A program made the translations under genes and the position numbers. Shown piece after piece: positions 16,334-26,177 of a stretch of DNA of 64,000 nt (position 1 is the stretch's first letter; each line of letters starts with the position of its first letter). The notes beneath the pieces were generated by a model, which did no database searches, had not been told where the DNA came from, and was given only the letters and a program-made list of their open reading frames with translations. This stretch comes from Lacrimispora defluvii (GTDB lineage Bacteria; Bacillota; Clostridia; Lachnospirales; Lachnospiraceae), in contig JAAOXG010000018.1 of the NCBI GenBank assembly GCA_013036995.1, positions 62,001-126,000 on the forward strand, written 5' to 3'.

Positions 16334-16945
16334 TTATTTCACAGGGCCTTTTATTAACAGCGTCACCTTCCCCATAAGTAAGAGGAAGAGTAAAGCCGCT
16401 ACATACAGCTGGCGGAATGCGATAAAATAGAGGACTGCCATAGAATGGGCCAACAGGGAAAACTGGTTCATCCTCTTTCCTAATGTCTCGTAGTCCTTCA
16501 TCTGTATAATCAGTTCTATCACACCGATCAGTGTCAGACAGAGAATAAAACCGGCAGACAGCAATACCCCCCACATAGGGCTATCTGTAAATTTAAGGAA
16601 TGGCACCGAGAGAAAATGCCCCCCTTCTTCCTGAGAAAAAAGTGGAAGTACCAGGAAAGACACTGCTATGAAATCAAAAATTCCATAAGCCAGATTAAAA
16701 ATCCGCCCCAGATTTCTGCGGTTCTCATCTTCAGCAAGGGTTATGAGTTCCTCTCCCATTAACAGCTCATCAATGGATACACCAAACAGTTTTGATATGC
16801 ATTTAAGGGAGTCAATATTGGGATAGCCCTTGCCGCTTTCCCATTTTGACACCGCAGTCCTTGAAACAAACAACTGGGCTGCAAGCTGTTCCTGGGTCAG
16901 ATTGTTCTGTTTTCTCAGTAACTGCAGTTTTTCACCAAACTCCAA
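16334..16945 (-). CDS. XRE-family helix-turn-helix protein with membrane tail
   Basis: A 203-residue protein with an N-terminal XRE domain (residues 1-65; LTQEQLAAQLFVSRTAVSKWESGKGYPN) and a C-terminal half with about four hydrophobic segments. This XRE-plus-membrane arrangement is common in Firmicutes and suggests a membrane-tethered repressor that senses the envelope. Translation starts at TTG (16945) behind a GGGGGTAAGGG stretch. It is located between the MCP gene and uppP and may share the MCP transcript. Confidence 0.85.
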   Translation of the reverse strand: MEFGEKLQLLRKQNNLTQEQLAAQLFVSRTAVSKWESGKGYPNIDSLKCISKLFGVSIDELLMGEELITLAEDENRRNLGRIFNLAYGIFDFIAVSFLVLPLFSQEEGGHFLSVPFLKFTDSPMWGVLLSAGFILCLTLIGVIELIIQMKDYETLGKRMNQFSLLAHSMAVLYFIAFRQLYVAALLFLLLMGKVTLLIKGPVK

Positions 16946-16965
16946 GCCCTTACCCCCTGATCATT

Positions 16966-18927
16966 TTATTTATTTCCCCTGGCCAATTTAAACCTGGAAA
17001 CCAGATTGGTCATAATTAAGGATTGCCCGGACAGTTCCTGTGCATACGCTGCACTTTCTTCTGCTGTGGCAGCATTGGACTGAACCACTCCGGAAACCTG
17101 CTCTATGCCGATTTTTAATTGGGAGACAGCCTCCGACTGCTCTAAGGAACGATTGGAGATCTGGTTAACCAATTGGGAAACCTCTCTGGTGCTTGTCACA
17201 ATCTGTTCCAGAGAATGGGATGTTTCTATGGCAATTTCATTTCCGTTTTTCACAGCCTCAATGGATTTTTGAATCAAAGCGGCTGTATCCCTGGCCGCAT
17301 CTGCACTTTTTCCGGCCAGATTCCGTACTTCGTCTGCCACTACAGCAAACCCTTTTCCGGCCTCACCAACTCTTGCAGCTTCCACAGCTGCATTCAGCGC
17401 CAGTATATTGGTCTGAAAAGCAATGTCTTCCACAACTTTTATAATCTTTCCGATTTCCGTTGATGTTTCATTGATCTCATTCATTGCAGTTACCAGTTTA
17501 TCCATCTCCTGCTGCCCGCTGCTGACCTGATCTACCGCCTGCAGCGATTTGGTTCCGGCCAGTTCAGCATTATCTGCATTGGAACTGATATGGTGTGAAA
17601 TATCGGAGATGGTTGCCGCTATTTCTTCCACCGAACTTGCCTGCCTTGTGGCGCCCTGGGATAACTGCTGGGAGGATTCTGCTACCTGTTCTGAACTGCT
17701 GTTTACCTGTCTGGCCGAGATTATAATTTCACCAAACGCTTTGTTTAACTGATCTGTAATCTGGTTTAATGATGTCTGTATTTCTATAAATTCACCTTTA
17801 TATTCAATATCCGATGACACGCTTAAGTTCCCTGCAGATACCTGCTGCAAAATATAGGCAATCTCCTTAATATAGGATTTAAGGGAACTTACCATTTCGG
17901 CGATACTTCTTGTCAATATGCCAATCTCATCCTTGCTGTTATGGATATAAACTTCACTTTCCAAATCTCCGTCAGCCAGAAGCTCCATACGTCTGGTAAT
18001 TTTCTTAATTGGATTCGACAGACCGTTTGCCAGCATAAAGCTTGCAGCAATACCAACAATGATTAAAACACCAGAGGAAACCAGGAGCAATACAATTGTG
18101 TATATAATGGAGGAGGTCATTTCCTTAACAGGCGCCACCACTCCGTAGGACCAGCCATCGGAATTGCTCACAGGACCAAAGGCACAGATTCTGGCACCTG
18201 TCTCATATTCGTATCTGTCTACTCCCTTTTCCCCTTTTATCATCTTGCCATATACCTTTGACGCATTTACAAGGGAAGGATCTGTTTTCGCTTTTTCAAT
18301 AAAATTCTGACGTTCTTCCACCAGATTGGGTCTTTTGTTGGCTACGAAGGTACCGTTACTGTCAAGCATAAATACATTGCCTGTCTTACCGATTACAATT
18401 TTTTCAATAATCCTGCTGAAGTAAAGACTGTCAAGAACACCAATCACCACACCTGATTGAGAAGGCAGAGGAGAACAGACGTAAAATACCATCTGATTGT
18501 CCAATGCTTCCGTTGAGGAGATTGTAGTTTTTCCTTTTAAGCTGTCTGAGAAGAACGTTTTGGATGAGAAATCCTGCCCATCCAGGGCCTGATCCGTACT
18601 GGACAGCTTTCCGTCCGGACCTGCAACAGCCAGTGCTTTAAATTTCGTGTTTTTCATCGCCATCCCCAGAGCATTCAGTTTTTTACCCATATCCCCCGAC
18701 TGCACTGTTCCCAGCTGACTGGCAAGACTTTCTGCCTGTTCCTTTAACAGACTAATCTCCGCAGACAATGCGGTGTTGGCAATCTCTCCCATAGCATTCA
18801 TATCACTTTTGGTGTTCTCGGTAATACTGTAATAACTGGCGCTGATACCTGTAATCACGTTGACCGCTGAAGTCGCAAATAACAAAAGAAATATAACAAA
18901 AAACAGTTTACTCTTTATTGTCTTCAT
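16966..18927 (-). CDS. methyl-accepting chemotaxis protein with dCache sensor
   Basis: A 653-residue chemoreceptor: a transmembrane helix (about 8-30), an extracellular double-Cache region (about 35-280), a second helix (about 283-305), HAMP (about 305-360) and a cytoplasmic signalling coiled coil. The conserved hairpin tip [19 protein letters not shown] and the following VRNLAGKSA are present. There is no C-terminal CheR-docking pentapeptide. It senses a small extracellular ligand, perhaps an amino acid or organic acid, and controls CheA. No other core chemotaxis gene is nearby except the CheY/CheC-type operon. Confidence 0.95.
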   Translation of the reverse strand: MKTIKSKLFFVIFLLLFATSAVNVITGISASYYSITENTKSDMNAMGEIANTALSAEISLLKEQAESLASQLGTVQSGDMGKKLNALGMAMKNTKFKALAVAGPDGKLSSTDQALDGQDFSSKTFFSDSLKGKTTISSTEALDNQMVFYVCSPLPSQSGVVIGVLDSLYFSRIIEKIVIGKTGNVFMLDSNGTFVANKRPNLVEERQNFIEKAKTDPSLVNASKVYGKMIKGEKGVDRYEYETGARICAFGPVSNSDGWSYGVVAPVKEMTSSIIYTIVLLLVSSGVLIIVGIAASFMLANGLSNPIKKITRRMELLADGDLESEVYIHNSKDEIGILTRSIAEMVSSLKSYIKEIAYILQQVSAGNLSVSSDIEYKGEFIEIQTSLNQITDQLNKAFGEIIISARQVNSSSEQVAESSQQLSQGATRQASSVEEIAATISDISHHISSNADNAELAGTKSLQAVDQVSSGQQEMDKLVTAMNEINETSTEIGKIIKVVEDIAFQTNILALNAAVEAARVGEAGKGFAVVADEVRNLAGKSADAARDTAALIQKSIEAVKNGNEIAIETSHSLEQIVTSTREVSQLVNQISNRSLEQSEAVSQLKIGIEQVSGVVQSNAATAEESAAYAQELSGQSLIMTNLVSRFKLARGNK

Positions 18928-19025
18928 AGAAACATATCCCCCTTGTCATAGTAGTTAGATCTATTATACATTGGGATTGTTTATTTTACAAATATCTATT
19001 TCAAAAATCGACTAAATTTTACAAT

Positions 19026-20204
19026 TTATTCTATTATGAAACTCATTACATCTCGTCTCATGGAATTTGGGGCAGCTGTTTCCGGTTTCCCAATTCGTAC
19101 AAGCATCTGTATAGTCTGGCCCTGGCAGGCATAATCCTTTCTGAAATTATCGTAGGGCTGTTTCATCTCCGGATATTCCTCCAGCACCTGACTGAGAGGC
19201 TGCATGGCAAGACCCATGGTATGGCCCGTAAGAATCATTCTGCTGTAAAGCATGCCGCTGAGTACCTGATCCGTCCGTGTGTTTGCGCTGGTTGTTATGA
19301 GAGCATAGGCGGCAGTATGATCGACTGCTGTTTTGGTATAATGAATGAAGTTTTCAGATGCACCTTTTCCTTCATTAATAGAGGGAAACATGGTGATTAA
19401 TCCCTGCAGCAGATACCTTTTAAAGCCGGAAGCTCCCTGTCCTTCCACCGAAAAGCCCCACCGGTACTTGTTTTTTTCCTTTTCATTGGGGCGAAAGATT
19501 GCATTGGATTCATCCATTGCCCTGGTAACCCCGGCTTCGATTGTTGCACTCTCCATAACGTAATTGCCGATTTTATTAAGATCAGCATGATCGGTATATA
19601 GCTTAATGGACAGACTGTCCTGATCCGGTAATTTTAATAATTGGGAGATCTGGGAAGAATCAGGTGCTTCCATCTTATAATTTCCCCGGTTTGTATCTGC
19701 CAGATATATTCCACTGTAAAGAGGACTTTCTTTCTTTTGGGCAGGTATAAGAATAATCTTAGCTACCGGCTTTTTATTCATGCTGCTTAAGATATCATTT
19801 TCCTCATATTCACCCTCTGGAAAAATGGCAATCTCTGTTTGAAATCCTTCCTTTTCTCCGGCCACTCTTACATACTCTAAGAATGTCCCCTGAGTAATCA
19901 TCATCTGCCGGTAAAGAGGATCCACCTCTCTGGTTGTCCTTAAGCTGTCTGCATATAGATAAAATACCATGGGATCTTCTTTATCCAGCTTCACTTTCCA
20001 CGGCTGCATATTGTGGTTGTTTGCTGCCAGCAGTCCGGCCGCAGTCAGGCGCACCCGGGGATCTGTATACTTTAATGCATAATTTTTGTTCCATGGTTCT
20101 AAATATGACTGCTTCATAAATCCTCCGCCCAGAATAAATAATACAAACAACAGGAAAATAAAGGAACTGGCCATACAGGCAATAATCTTTAAAAATACTT
20201 TCAT
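19026..20204 (-). CDS. Acg-type nitroreductase-like protein with N-terminal membrane anchor
   Basis: A 392-residue protein. Residues about 5-27 form a hydrophobic anchor. The rest resembles the Acg family of divergent nitroreductases: LLAANNHNMQPWKV near residue 58 is the FMN-binding loop, and the C-terminal ILTGHTMGLAMQPLSQVLEEYPEM is the second flavin segment. Acg proteins may bind FMN without classical activity, so the reaction is unsure. The start lies 11 bases after the TetR gene, with an AGGAGA site. It is therefore in the operon controlled by that repressor and is its probable target. Confidence 0.8.
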   Translation of the reverse strand: MKVFLKIIACMASSFIFLLFVLFILGGGFMKQSYLEPWNKNYALKYTDPRVRLTAAGLLAANNHNMQPWKVKLDKEDPMVFYLYADSLRTTREVDPLYRQMMITQGTFLEYVRVAGEKEGFQTEIAIFPEGEYEENDILSSMNKKPVAKIILIPAQKKESPLYSGIYLADTNRGNYKMEAPDSSQISQLLKLPDQDSLSIKLYTDHADLNKIGNYVMESATIEAGVTRAMDESNAIFRPNEKEKNKYRWGFSVEGQGASGFKRYLLQGLITMFPSINEGKGASENFIHYTKTAVDHTAAYALITTSANTRTDQVLSGMLYSRMILTGHTMGLAMQPLSQVLEEYPEMKQPYDNFRKDYACQGQTIQMLVRIGKPETAAPNSMRRDVMSFIIE

Positions 20205-20215
20205 ATACCAGTCTC

Positions 20216-20863
20216 CTATGCCAAAACCAGCTGTATCATCAACTGAAAGGACTCCTCTAAGAAATCCTCCACGGAGGTATGGTGATAATTCTCCAGATAT
20301 TCCTTTTTCCTGCCACCTGCATTAAAAACTCCGATTGCAAAAGCCCATAAAATCAATGCAGTTTTCTCACAGTTCATATCCCGCTTAAAGCTTCCATCCT
20401 TCTTACCTTTTTTCAGTGCCTCTATCAGGAAGGAAAGAACTTCCTCACCCAGGCGGTAACACTCTTCTTTAGATTCATCTGTGACGCCGCATTGATACCC
20501 ATCGTCCTTGGTTTCATATTCCATGATTGCCTTGAAGTAATCTGCATGCTTCTGCCGAAAAGAAAATAAGGTGTAAAAAATGCAGTGAAGCTCATCCAGC
20601 GCACTGGCTGGTTTTTCTTTTCCAAACCCTTCCTCCATCATTCTTAACAGCTGTCTGTAACCTCTGATCATAATTTCAAAATAGATCTGTTCCTTACTGT
20701 TAAAATATACATATACGGTTCGTTTGCTGAATTCCGCCTTTTTTGCAACTGCATCCATAGAAGAATTCTCATAACCGTTTGCAAAGAAAACTTTTTCCGC
20801 TGCGTCTATGATATCCTTTCTCTTAATTTCCTTTTCCTGTTGTTTCCGTTCTTCCGCTCCCAA
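20216..20863 (-). CDS. TetR/AcrR family repressor
   Basis: A 215-residue regulator. The helix-turn-helix covers about residues 16-62 (IIDAAEKVFFANGYENSSMDAVA then KKAEFSKRTVYVYFNSKEQ), followed by a helical ligand-binding domain. Translation starts at TTG (20863) behind AGGAGG. A perfect 12-base inverted repeat sits between its promoter and start codon, so self-repression together with the downstream Acg-type gene is very likely. The inducer is unknown. Confidence 0.92.
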   Translation of the reverse strand: MGAEERKQQEKEIKRKDIIDAAEKVFFANGYENSSMDAVAKKAEFSKRTVYVYFNSKEQIYFEIMIRGYRQLLRMMEEGFGKEKPASALDELHCIFYTLFSFRQKHADYFKAIMEYETKDDGYQCGVTDESKEECYRLGEEVLSFLIEALKKGKKDGSFKRDMNCEKTALILWAFAIGVFNAGGRKKEYLENYHHTSVEDFLEESFQLMIQLVLA

Positions 20864-20892
20864 TTGTAATACCTCCTGTATCCCATCATTTT

Positions 20893-20919
20893 AATAAGTA
20901 AACTGGTAGTTTACTTATT
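20893..20919 (-). promoter_or_regulatory. TetR operator palindrome
   Basis: Perfect 12-base arms (20893-20904 and 20908-20919; AATAAGTAAACT and its complement) around a GGT spacer. It overlaps the end of the -10 box and the transcription start of the tetR promoter, the classic place for repression. Confidence 0.85.
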
Positions 20920-20945
20920 TTATAACAGTTTACAGATTATGTCAA
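20917..20945 (-). promoter_or_regulatory. promoter of tetR and the Acg-type gene
   Basis: On the minus strand a perfect -35 TTGACA (20940-20945) and a -10 TAAAAT (20917-20922) are 17 bases apart. The -35 lies within the last codons of thiD. Confidence 0.8.
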
Positions 20946-21719
20946 TCCCCACATATGATTTAATGGACCGCTGCCTTTCCCGATGTTTAACTGGTCATTT
21001 AAAGCTCCTGTAATATACGCTTTGGCATTTTTAACGCTCTCTTCCAGAGTGCAGCCATTGGCCAGACTGCAGGCTATGGCGGAGGACAGCGTACAGCCGG
21101 TCCCATGGGTATTGGGATTGTCAATGCGTCTTCCTGTAATCCATACCATGTTTTCTTTGGTATAGAGAAGATCGTCAGAAGTCTCCGTCAGGTGACCTCC
21201 TTTTATTAAAACTGCACAGCCTAACTTTTGAAAGATTGCCTCTGCCGCTTTTTCCATGTGTTCTTTGCTGGTGATTTTTATATGGCAAAGGGCCTCTGCT
21301 TCCGGAATATTGGGCGTGGCAAGAAGTGCTGCAGGCAGCAGTCTGCCAATCAGCGCATCCATTGCCGTTTCAGAAAGCAGCTTAGAACCGCTGGTTGATA
21401 TCATAACCGGATCGATAACCAGATTTTTCACCTTATATTCCTTCAGTTTCGTGGCAATAGTCTCTATAATTCCGCTGTTTGATACCATGCCGATTTTCAC
21501 CGCATCAGGATAAATGTCGGTAAAAATACAATCCATCTGCTGTCCTACAAATTCAGGTGTCACATCCATAATCGATGTGACACCTGTGGTATTCTGGGCA
21601 GTAAGCGCTGTAATTACACTCATTCCATATACCTTGTGTGCAGTCATTGTCTTCAAATCTGCCTGAATACCAGCGCCGCCGCTGCAGTCAGAGCCTGCAA
21701 TTGTTAATACTTTCTTCAT
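20937..21719 (-). CDS. thiD: hydroxymethylpyrimidine/phosphomethylpyrimidine kinase
   Basis: A 260-residue PfkB-like kinase that phosphorylates hydroxymethylpyrimidine and then its monophosphate for thiamine synthesis. The substrate motif SDCSGGAGIQADLKT is at residues 9-23, and the anion-hole/catalytic motif NTHGTGCTLSSAIA is in the C-terminal part. Its start overlaps the thiE stop by four bases (ATGA). It is the last gene of the TPP-riboswitch-controlled thiM-thiE-thiD operon. Confidence 0.96.
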   Translation of the reverse strand: MKKVLTIAGSDCSGGAGIQADLKTMTAHKVYGMSVITALTAQNTTGVTSIMDVTPEFVGQQMDCIFTDIYPDAVKIGMVSNSGIIETIATKLKEYKVKNLVIDPVMISTSGSKLLSETAMDALIGRLLPAALLATPNIPEAEALCHIKITSKEHMEKAAEAIFQKLGCAVLIKGGHLTETSDDLLYTKENMVWITGRRIDNPNTHGTGCTLSSAIACSLANGCTLEESVKNAKAYITGALNDQLNIGKGSGPLNHMWGLT

Positions 21720-22354
21720 GAAACCGCCTCCTTCACCAAGGATAAAAGAGTCTTTACTGCTTTTTCCTTATCTTCGGCAGCAAAAACTGCAGAAATAACT
21801 GCTACTCCGTCAATACCGCTTCCTTTTAGTTTCAAAATGTTATCCTCATTGATTCCGCCTATGGCTATTACAGGAATGGATACACAGCTGCAGATTTCTT
21901 TTAAAGTCTCAAAGGTAACAGGATTGGCATCAGTTTTGGTGGAGGTCTCAAAGACTGCACCCACCCCGATATAATCTGCACCGTTTTTCTCAGCCAGAAT
22001 TGCCTGCTCTTTAGTCTGGGCTGATACTCCAAGTATTTTGTCTTCTCCAATCAGCTCCCTGCATTTTTTTGCCTCCAGGTCTTTCTGCCCTACGTGAATA
22101 CCATCTGCCCCAACAGCAAGAGCCACCTGAATATTATCGTTTATTACAAAGGGGATTTTATATTTATCAGTTATTCTTCTGATCTCTTTTCCCTCTGCGA
22201 CAAAGCTGTCATATTCAAGATTTTTTTCCCGAAGCTGAATAAACGTAGCACCTGATTTGATAATTTCCTCAACCTGTTCATGAAGTTTGTTCCCGTTAAG
22301 CCAGGTCCGGTCAGTCACCGCATATAAAAGCATATTTTCTTTAGATACATTCAT
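21716..22354 (-). CDS. thiE: thiamine-phosphate synthase
   Basis: A 212-residue TIM-barrel enzyme that joins HMP diphosphate and hydroxyethylthiazole phosphate to make thiamine phosphate. FIQLREKN, GVSAQTKEQA and IGVGAVFETSTK are the expected substrate and diphosphate-binding segments. I use the ATG at 22354, five bases after AGAAGGTGG; a GTG at 22363 is in frame but less likely. It overlaps the end of thiM and the start of thiD. Confidence 0.95.
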   Translation of the reverse strand: MNVSKENMLLYAVTDRTWLNGNKLHEQVEEIIKSGATFIQLREKNLEYDSFVAEGKEIRRITDKYKIPFVINDNIQVALAVGADGIHVGQKDLEAKKCRELIGEDKILGVSAQTKEQAILAEKNGADYIGVGAVFETSTKTDANPVTFETLKEICSCVSIPVIAIGGINEDNILKLKGSGIDGVAVISAVFAAEDKEKAVKTLLSLVKEAVS

Positions 22355-23165
22355 ATTTTCCACCTTCTTTCAGCATCTGTTCATTCAGTCTGCTCATTTC
22401 ATCAATCAGCAGCATACGGTATGTACCAGTGCCTCCGTGAAGTTCACAAAGCTTCTTATAAGCCAATTCCCCACACAGTCCCATCCCGCATACGGCAGCT
22501 GCAGTGGCCTTTAAAATACTCCCGGGATTGGCTCCCACATAGCTTCCCGTAACAGCAGCCAGCATGCACCCGGTTCCAGTGATTCTGCTCATCATGAAAT
22601 GACCGTTTCTGATTGCGTACGCATGATTCTCATCAGCAACCATATCAATGGCTCCTGTAATAGCGATGACAGAACCAGTTCTTTTTGAGAACTCTTTTGC
22701 AAAGTCTGCCACACTTTTTAAATTGTCCTCCGTCACTTTATCCCCCTCACAGGCATCCACACCTGCTGTTCTTCCTTCTCCTGCTGCCAGAAATTTAATT
22801 TCCGATATATTACCCTTTATAACGGAAAGTTGAATCTCTTCCAGAAGCTGATACGCTAATTTATTCCGAAATGAGGATGCACCGGCTCCCACAGGATCAA
22901 AAACAACAGGCAGACCGCACTGATTTGCCTTCTTCCCTGCTGCCAGCATGGATATGGCGGTACGTTCATTCAGGGTTCCCATATTGAGTACAAGAGAGGA
23001 AGCAATAGCGGTGATATCAGTGACTTCATTAATATCATCTGCCATAATCGGTGATCCTCCGCTCGCTAAAATGATGTTGGCGCAGTCGTTTACAGTTACA
23101 TAATTTGTGATTGCGTGGACCAGTGGAACATTGTTTCTTACATTGGTAATAATTTGTTCAAACAT
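22341..23165 (-). CDS. thiM: hydroxyethylthiazole kinase
   Basis: A 274-residue kinase that phosphorylates the thiazole alcohol in thiamine salvage. NYVTVNDCANIILASGGSPIM is near the N-terminus, and the C-terminal ITGTGCMLAAVTGSY carries the catalytic Cys/anion hole. The start is the ATG at 23165 behind AAAAGGAG; the longer in-frame reading to 23231 would run through the riboswitch terminator and is rejected. It is the first gene of a salvage operon; no thiC or thiazole synthesis genes are here. Confidence 0.95.
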   Translation of the reverse strand: MFEQIITNVRNNVPLVHAITNYVTVNDCANIILASGGSPIMADDINEVTDITAIASSLVLNMGTLNERTAISMLAAGKKANQCGLPVVFDPVGAGASSFRNKLAYQLLEEIQLSVIKGNISEIKFLAAGEGRTAGVDACEGDKVTEDNLKSVADFAKEFSKRTGSVIAITGAIDMVADENHAYAIRNGHFMMSRITGTGCMLAAVTGSYVGANPGSILKATAAAVCGMGLCGELAYKKLCELHGGTGTYRMLLIDEMSRLNEQMLKEGGKYECI

Positions 23166-23194
23166 TTTCCTTACTCCTTTTCCTGTTTTGAGGA

Positions 23195-23231
23195 AATAAA
23201 AATGAGATATGCCCATAAAGACATATCTCAT
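23195..23231 (-). terminator. riboswitch expression-platform terminator of thiM
   Basis: Perfect 10-base arms (23202-23211 and 23222-23231; ATGAGATATG and complement) with a 10-base loop, followed on the minus strand by TTTTTATTT and then the thiM ribosome binding site. It lies just downstream of the TPP aptamer. Confidence 0.85.
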
Positions 23232-23250
23232 GATAGTTAGTAAGAGTGGC

Positions 23251-23332
23251 TGTCCCTACGTTGGCATTACCCAAATCAGGTTATAAGGGTCGAAGTTCTT
23301 TACTTCCTCTCAGCCGGGTCACCAGCTCCCCA
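23251..23332 (-). ncRNA. TPP riboswitch (thi box) aptamer
   Basis: On the minus strand the segment contains the diagnostic thi-box blocks in order: GGGGAGCTGGTGACCCGG, CTGAGAGG, GACCCTT, CCTGATTTGGGTAATGCC and CGTAGGGA. It lies directly upstream of a terminator and of thiM. Bound thiamine diphosphate should favour termination and switch the thiM-thiE-thiD operon off. Confidence 0.97.
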
Positions 23333-23378
23333 AAACATTATTGAATTTTCTCGATTTTAACATAAGGGACAGATGCTG

Positions 23379-25985
23379 TCAATTCAATCCCTTCATATGG
23401 TTCACAAAAAAATCAACCAGCTCCGGATCAAACTGCTCTCCTGAACCCCGGATCAGTTCATTTTTTGCATAGGCGGCAGGCAGTGCCTTCCGGTAGCTTC
23501 TGTCACTTGTCATGGCGTCGTAAGCATCCGCTATGGTGATGATTCTTGCAAACAGTGGTATGTCTGTTTTGCTTCTTCCTTTGGGATACCCCTTGCCATC
23601 CCACCGCTCATGATGGCATAAAACAATCTCCGCTATCTCCGACATATTCGGGGAAGTATTTAGGATACGGTATCCGATCTCTGAATGCTTTTTGACCTCC
23701 TGATATTCATCTTCCGTTAAGATTCCCGGTTTATTTAAAACCTCTTCCTGAATTCCGATTTTTCCAATATCATGGAGAAGACCGGCTGCCTTAATTTTAT
23801 TTATATCACTGTCGGGCATCCCCATCTGTTTTGCCATTGCCTCACAGATTTCTGCCACTCTCTGGGAATGCTGCTCCTCTCTTGGATTCTTTTCATGAAG
23901 GGTGTTTAATATAATATCAATGGTTTTGCTTCTTCTGCTACTGGCCTCATATAATTTATTCTGATACATCTCATCTTCTGCCAGCTTTACTGCTTTTTGA
24001 ATGGGCATCCCGGATTCCTCAATAATGTGATATCCGAATGAAACCGAAAGCTCGATTCCGTTGATGGTCTCTGTCGCACATTTTTCTTTTAATTCCCGGA
24101 TATACCGGTCTGTCTCCCCTCTTTCTGTCCTTTTTAAAATAATCGCAAACTCGTCTCCGCCTACACGGCTGATTAATTCCCCTTTCTTTCCTGAATCTGC
24201 CAGGATTTCGGCAAACCGCTTCAGCATATAATCTCCGTATTCGTGACCGAAGGAATCGTTTACCATCTTTAGTCCATTCAGATCTGCGAAAATGACACTG
24301 ATGGGATAATTTTCAGACTGATTCAGTTCCTTTGAGGCCTGGTCAAAATACCTTCTGTTGTGCAGTCCTGTTATATGATCATGATAACTGATCTCTTCAA
24401 TTTTCTTAATATAATTATGAGTTTCTGTAATGTTTCTGGCAATTGCAATGGCTTTGTCATCAAACCATTTTACAATCCGGAGTTCATGATATTCTGTAAT
24501 CCGTGCACTGGTCCACTCATACTCAATTTTCTGGTTTTCTCCAGTGAGAAAAACCTGATCAATCATCTCCCTGCCCTTGGCAGCAATCGATTGTGGCATT
24601 ACATCGGTGATATTTTTACCAATAAAACGCTCCCTCTTAAAAAACAGATGATCCAGATCTCCAATACAGTCTAAAAATACCCCATCCTGTGAAATGACAA
24701 ATACTGTGTCTGGAATCGCTTCCATCAGCGAGTTGGCATATTTAAGGCTGTGATACATCTGGGTTTCCCGCTCTGTTAAAATCTGATTCTGCAGGATTAA
24801 TTGTTTCTGGGATTCCACATTTTCTTTGAGAGAATGTTCCAGCTTCTCATTGCTTTGTTTTAACTGCTGCTTCATTTCATCGAGGGATTTTCCAATTAAT
24901 CCAAATTCATCGGTTCTTTTTACCAGTTTTCTGCTGACTTCCTGGTCAAAGTTTCGAACTCCTATCTCTTTTATTTCTCTTAGAATAGCTTTTACCGGAT
25001 GGTCAATGATTCTGCCGGTGAGAATAAAAACGGTGAGGGACATAAACAAAAGGGAAAGTCCGAATATCCATATGAATGTATTTGACAGCTGCCCTATGGG
25101 TTTATTAATGGAGCTCTCTGGTATTTCAAACACGATTTTCCAGCCCAGATCATTCAGTGTCTTATAAAACAGAGTAATCTCCTGTTTGTTTTTAATATAA
25201 GATGTTTTTCCATTGTCACTAGAAATAACTTCTGAAACAGCAACAAGATAGGACTGATTATTGGAATCGAATACACTGCTTTTTACTTTCACCGCAGCAT
25301 CGCTTTCTGCAGCAAGATAGGTTCCTTCCCTATTGATAATATAGGTTGTACCATCATGACTGGCAATGTAATCGGAAATAAATTTCTGCATGGAAGACAG
25401 TCCTACATCCACTGTTACACAACCTATAAATTTACCGTTATCATCATAGACAGGCTGGGAACAGGTAATCATATACAGATTACTGGTCTGATCATAGTAC
25501 ATATCCGTCCACACAATGTTATTTGTTTTCTTCGCAAGAGCATAGTAATCCTGGGAAAAGTAATCATAGTCAGCATTACTGTAATCAAATGTAGGTATGA
25601 TCCGGTCGCCATCCCGGTACACATAGGGTCCCATATATTTTTGGGACTTGTCATATGCATATGGCTCATACCAGATTCCAACCCCCAGTATAAACTGATT
25701 ATCCTGGACAACGGGTTTTAAAATATTAATGAAATAATCGGGTGAATTATCTTTGCAGCCATACCCTGCAAACACAGCCAGAACCCTGGATATTTCAGCA
25801 GCATCATTCATGTTCTTTTCGATGATATTTTTCTGTATCTCTTTCTCTGAAGATATTCGTTCACTGGTTTCATGATCAACCAGCCTTTTAGCTGTCTTTA
25901 CACTGGCAATATAGCTCAGCATGAGGACCACACATAATACGGGAATAACGATCAGAAGCATTTTCATTCGAATATGGCTAAGCAT
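23379..25985 (-). CDS. Cache-HAMP-PAS-GGDEF-HD-GYP signalling protein
   Basis: An 868-residue membrane protein: one N-terminal helix, an extracellular dCache-like sensor (about 30-290), a second helix (about 298-318), a HAMP-like linker and coiled coil, a PAS domain (about 415-530), GGDEF (about 535-690, intact RVGGDEF) and HD-GYP (about 695-868) with HDIGKIGI, the tandem His CHHERW and the GYP segment. It could both make and degrade cyclic di-GMP. No RxxD inhibitory site precedes the GGDEF motif. A GAGGTG site precedes the ATG. The gene is separated from the sugar locus by a terminator. Confidence 0.92.
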   Translation of the reverse strand: MLSHIRMKMLLIVIPVLCVVLMLSYIASVKTAKRLVDHETSERISSEKEIQKNIIEKNMNDAAEISRVLAVFAGYGCKDNSPDYFINILKPVVQDNQFILGVGIWYEPYAYDKSQKYMGPYVYRDGDRIIPTFDYSNADYDYFSQDYYALAKKTNNIVWTDMYYDQTSNLYMITCSQPVYDDNGKFIGCVTVDVGLSSMQKFISDYIASHDGTTYIINREGTYLAAESDAAVKVKSSVFDSNNQSYLVAVSEVISSDNGKTSYIKNKQEITLFYKTLNDLGWKIVFEIPESSINKPIGQLSNTFIWIFGLSLLFMSLTVFILTGRIIDHPVKAILREIKEIGVRNFDQEVSRKLVKRTDEFGLIGKSLDEMKQQLKQSNEKLEHSLKENVESQKQLILQNQILTERETQMYHSLKYANSLMEAIPDTVFVISQDGVFLDCIGDLDHLFFKRERFIGKNITDVMPQSIAAKGREMIDQVFLTGENQKIEYEWTSARITEYHELRIVKWFDDKAIAIARNITETHNYIKKIEEISYHDHITGLHNRRYFDQASKELNQSENYPISVIFADLNGLKMVNDSFGHEYGDYMLKRFAEILADSGKKGELISRVGGDEFAIILKRTERGETDRYIRELKEKCATETINGIELSVSFGYHIIEESGMPIQKAVKLAEDEMYQNKLYEASSRRSKTIDIILNTLHEKNPREEQHSQRVAEICEAMAKQMGMPDSDINKIKAAGLLHDIGKIGIQEEVLNKPGILTEDEYQEVKKHSEIGYRILNTSPNMSEIAEIVLCHHERWDGKGYPKGRSKTDIPLFARIITIADAYDAMTSDRSYRKALPAAYAKNELIRGSGEQFDPELVDFFVNHMKGLN

Positions 25986-26084
25986 ACCATCACCTCTATC
26001 ATACGTATTCTTTCATTGGACTATTTCAAATAGTTTAATGATATTATCGTCAGATTGTCAAGCTGAATTAAAGTTGTGTGTAAT

Positions 26085-26131
26085 AAAAAAAAGTAAGACA
26101 TAAATGAAGGTTCTACATCTATGGCTTACTT
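26085..26131 (-). terminator. terminator at the end of the ABC/aldo-keto reductase operon
   Basis: Arms 26091-26102 and 26120-26131 (one mismatch) followed on the minus strand by eight T. It closes the transcript that ends with the Fe-S aldo/keto reductase. Confidence 0.85.
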
Positions 26132-26177
26132 CTAACAGGAATCAGATTATATGCTGATTTTGAACTCTACCCCTGAT

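Noticed and set aside
23166-23231. N-terminal extension of thiM
   Set aside because: The added codons are the riboswitch terminator hairpin; the true start at 23165 has its own ribosome binding site.
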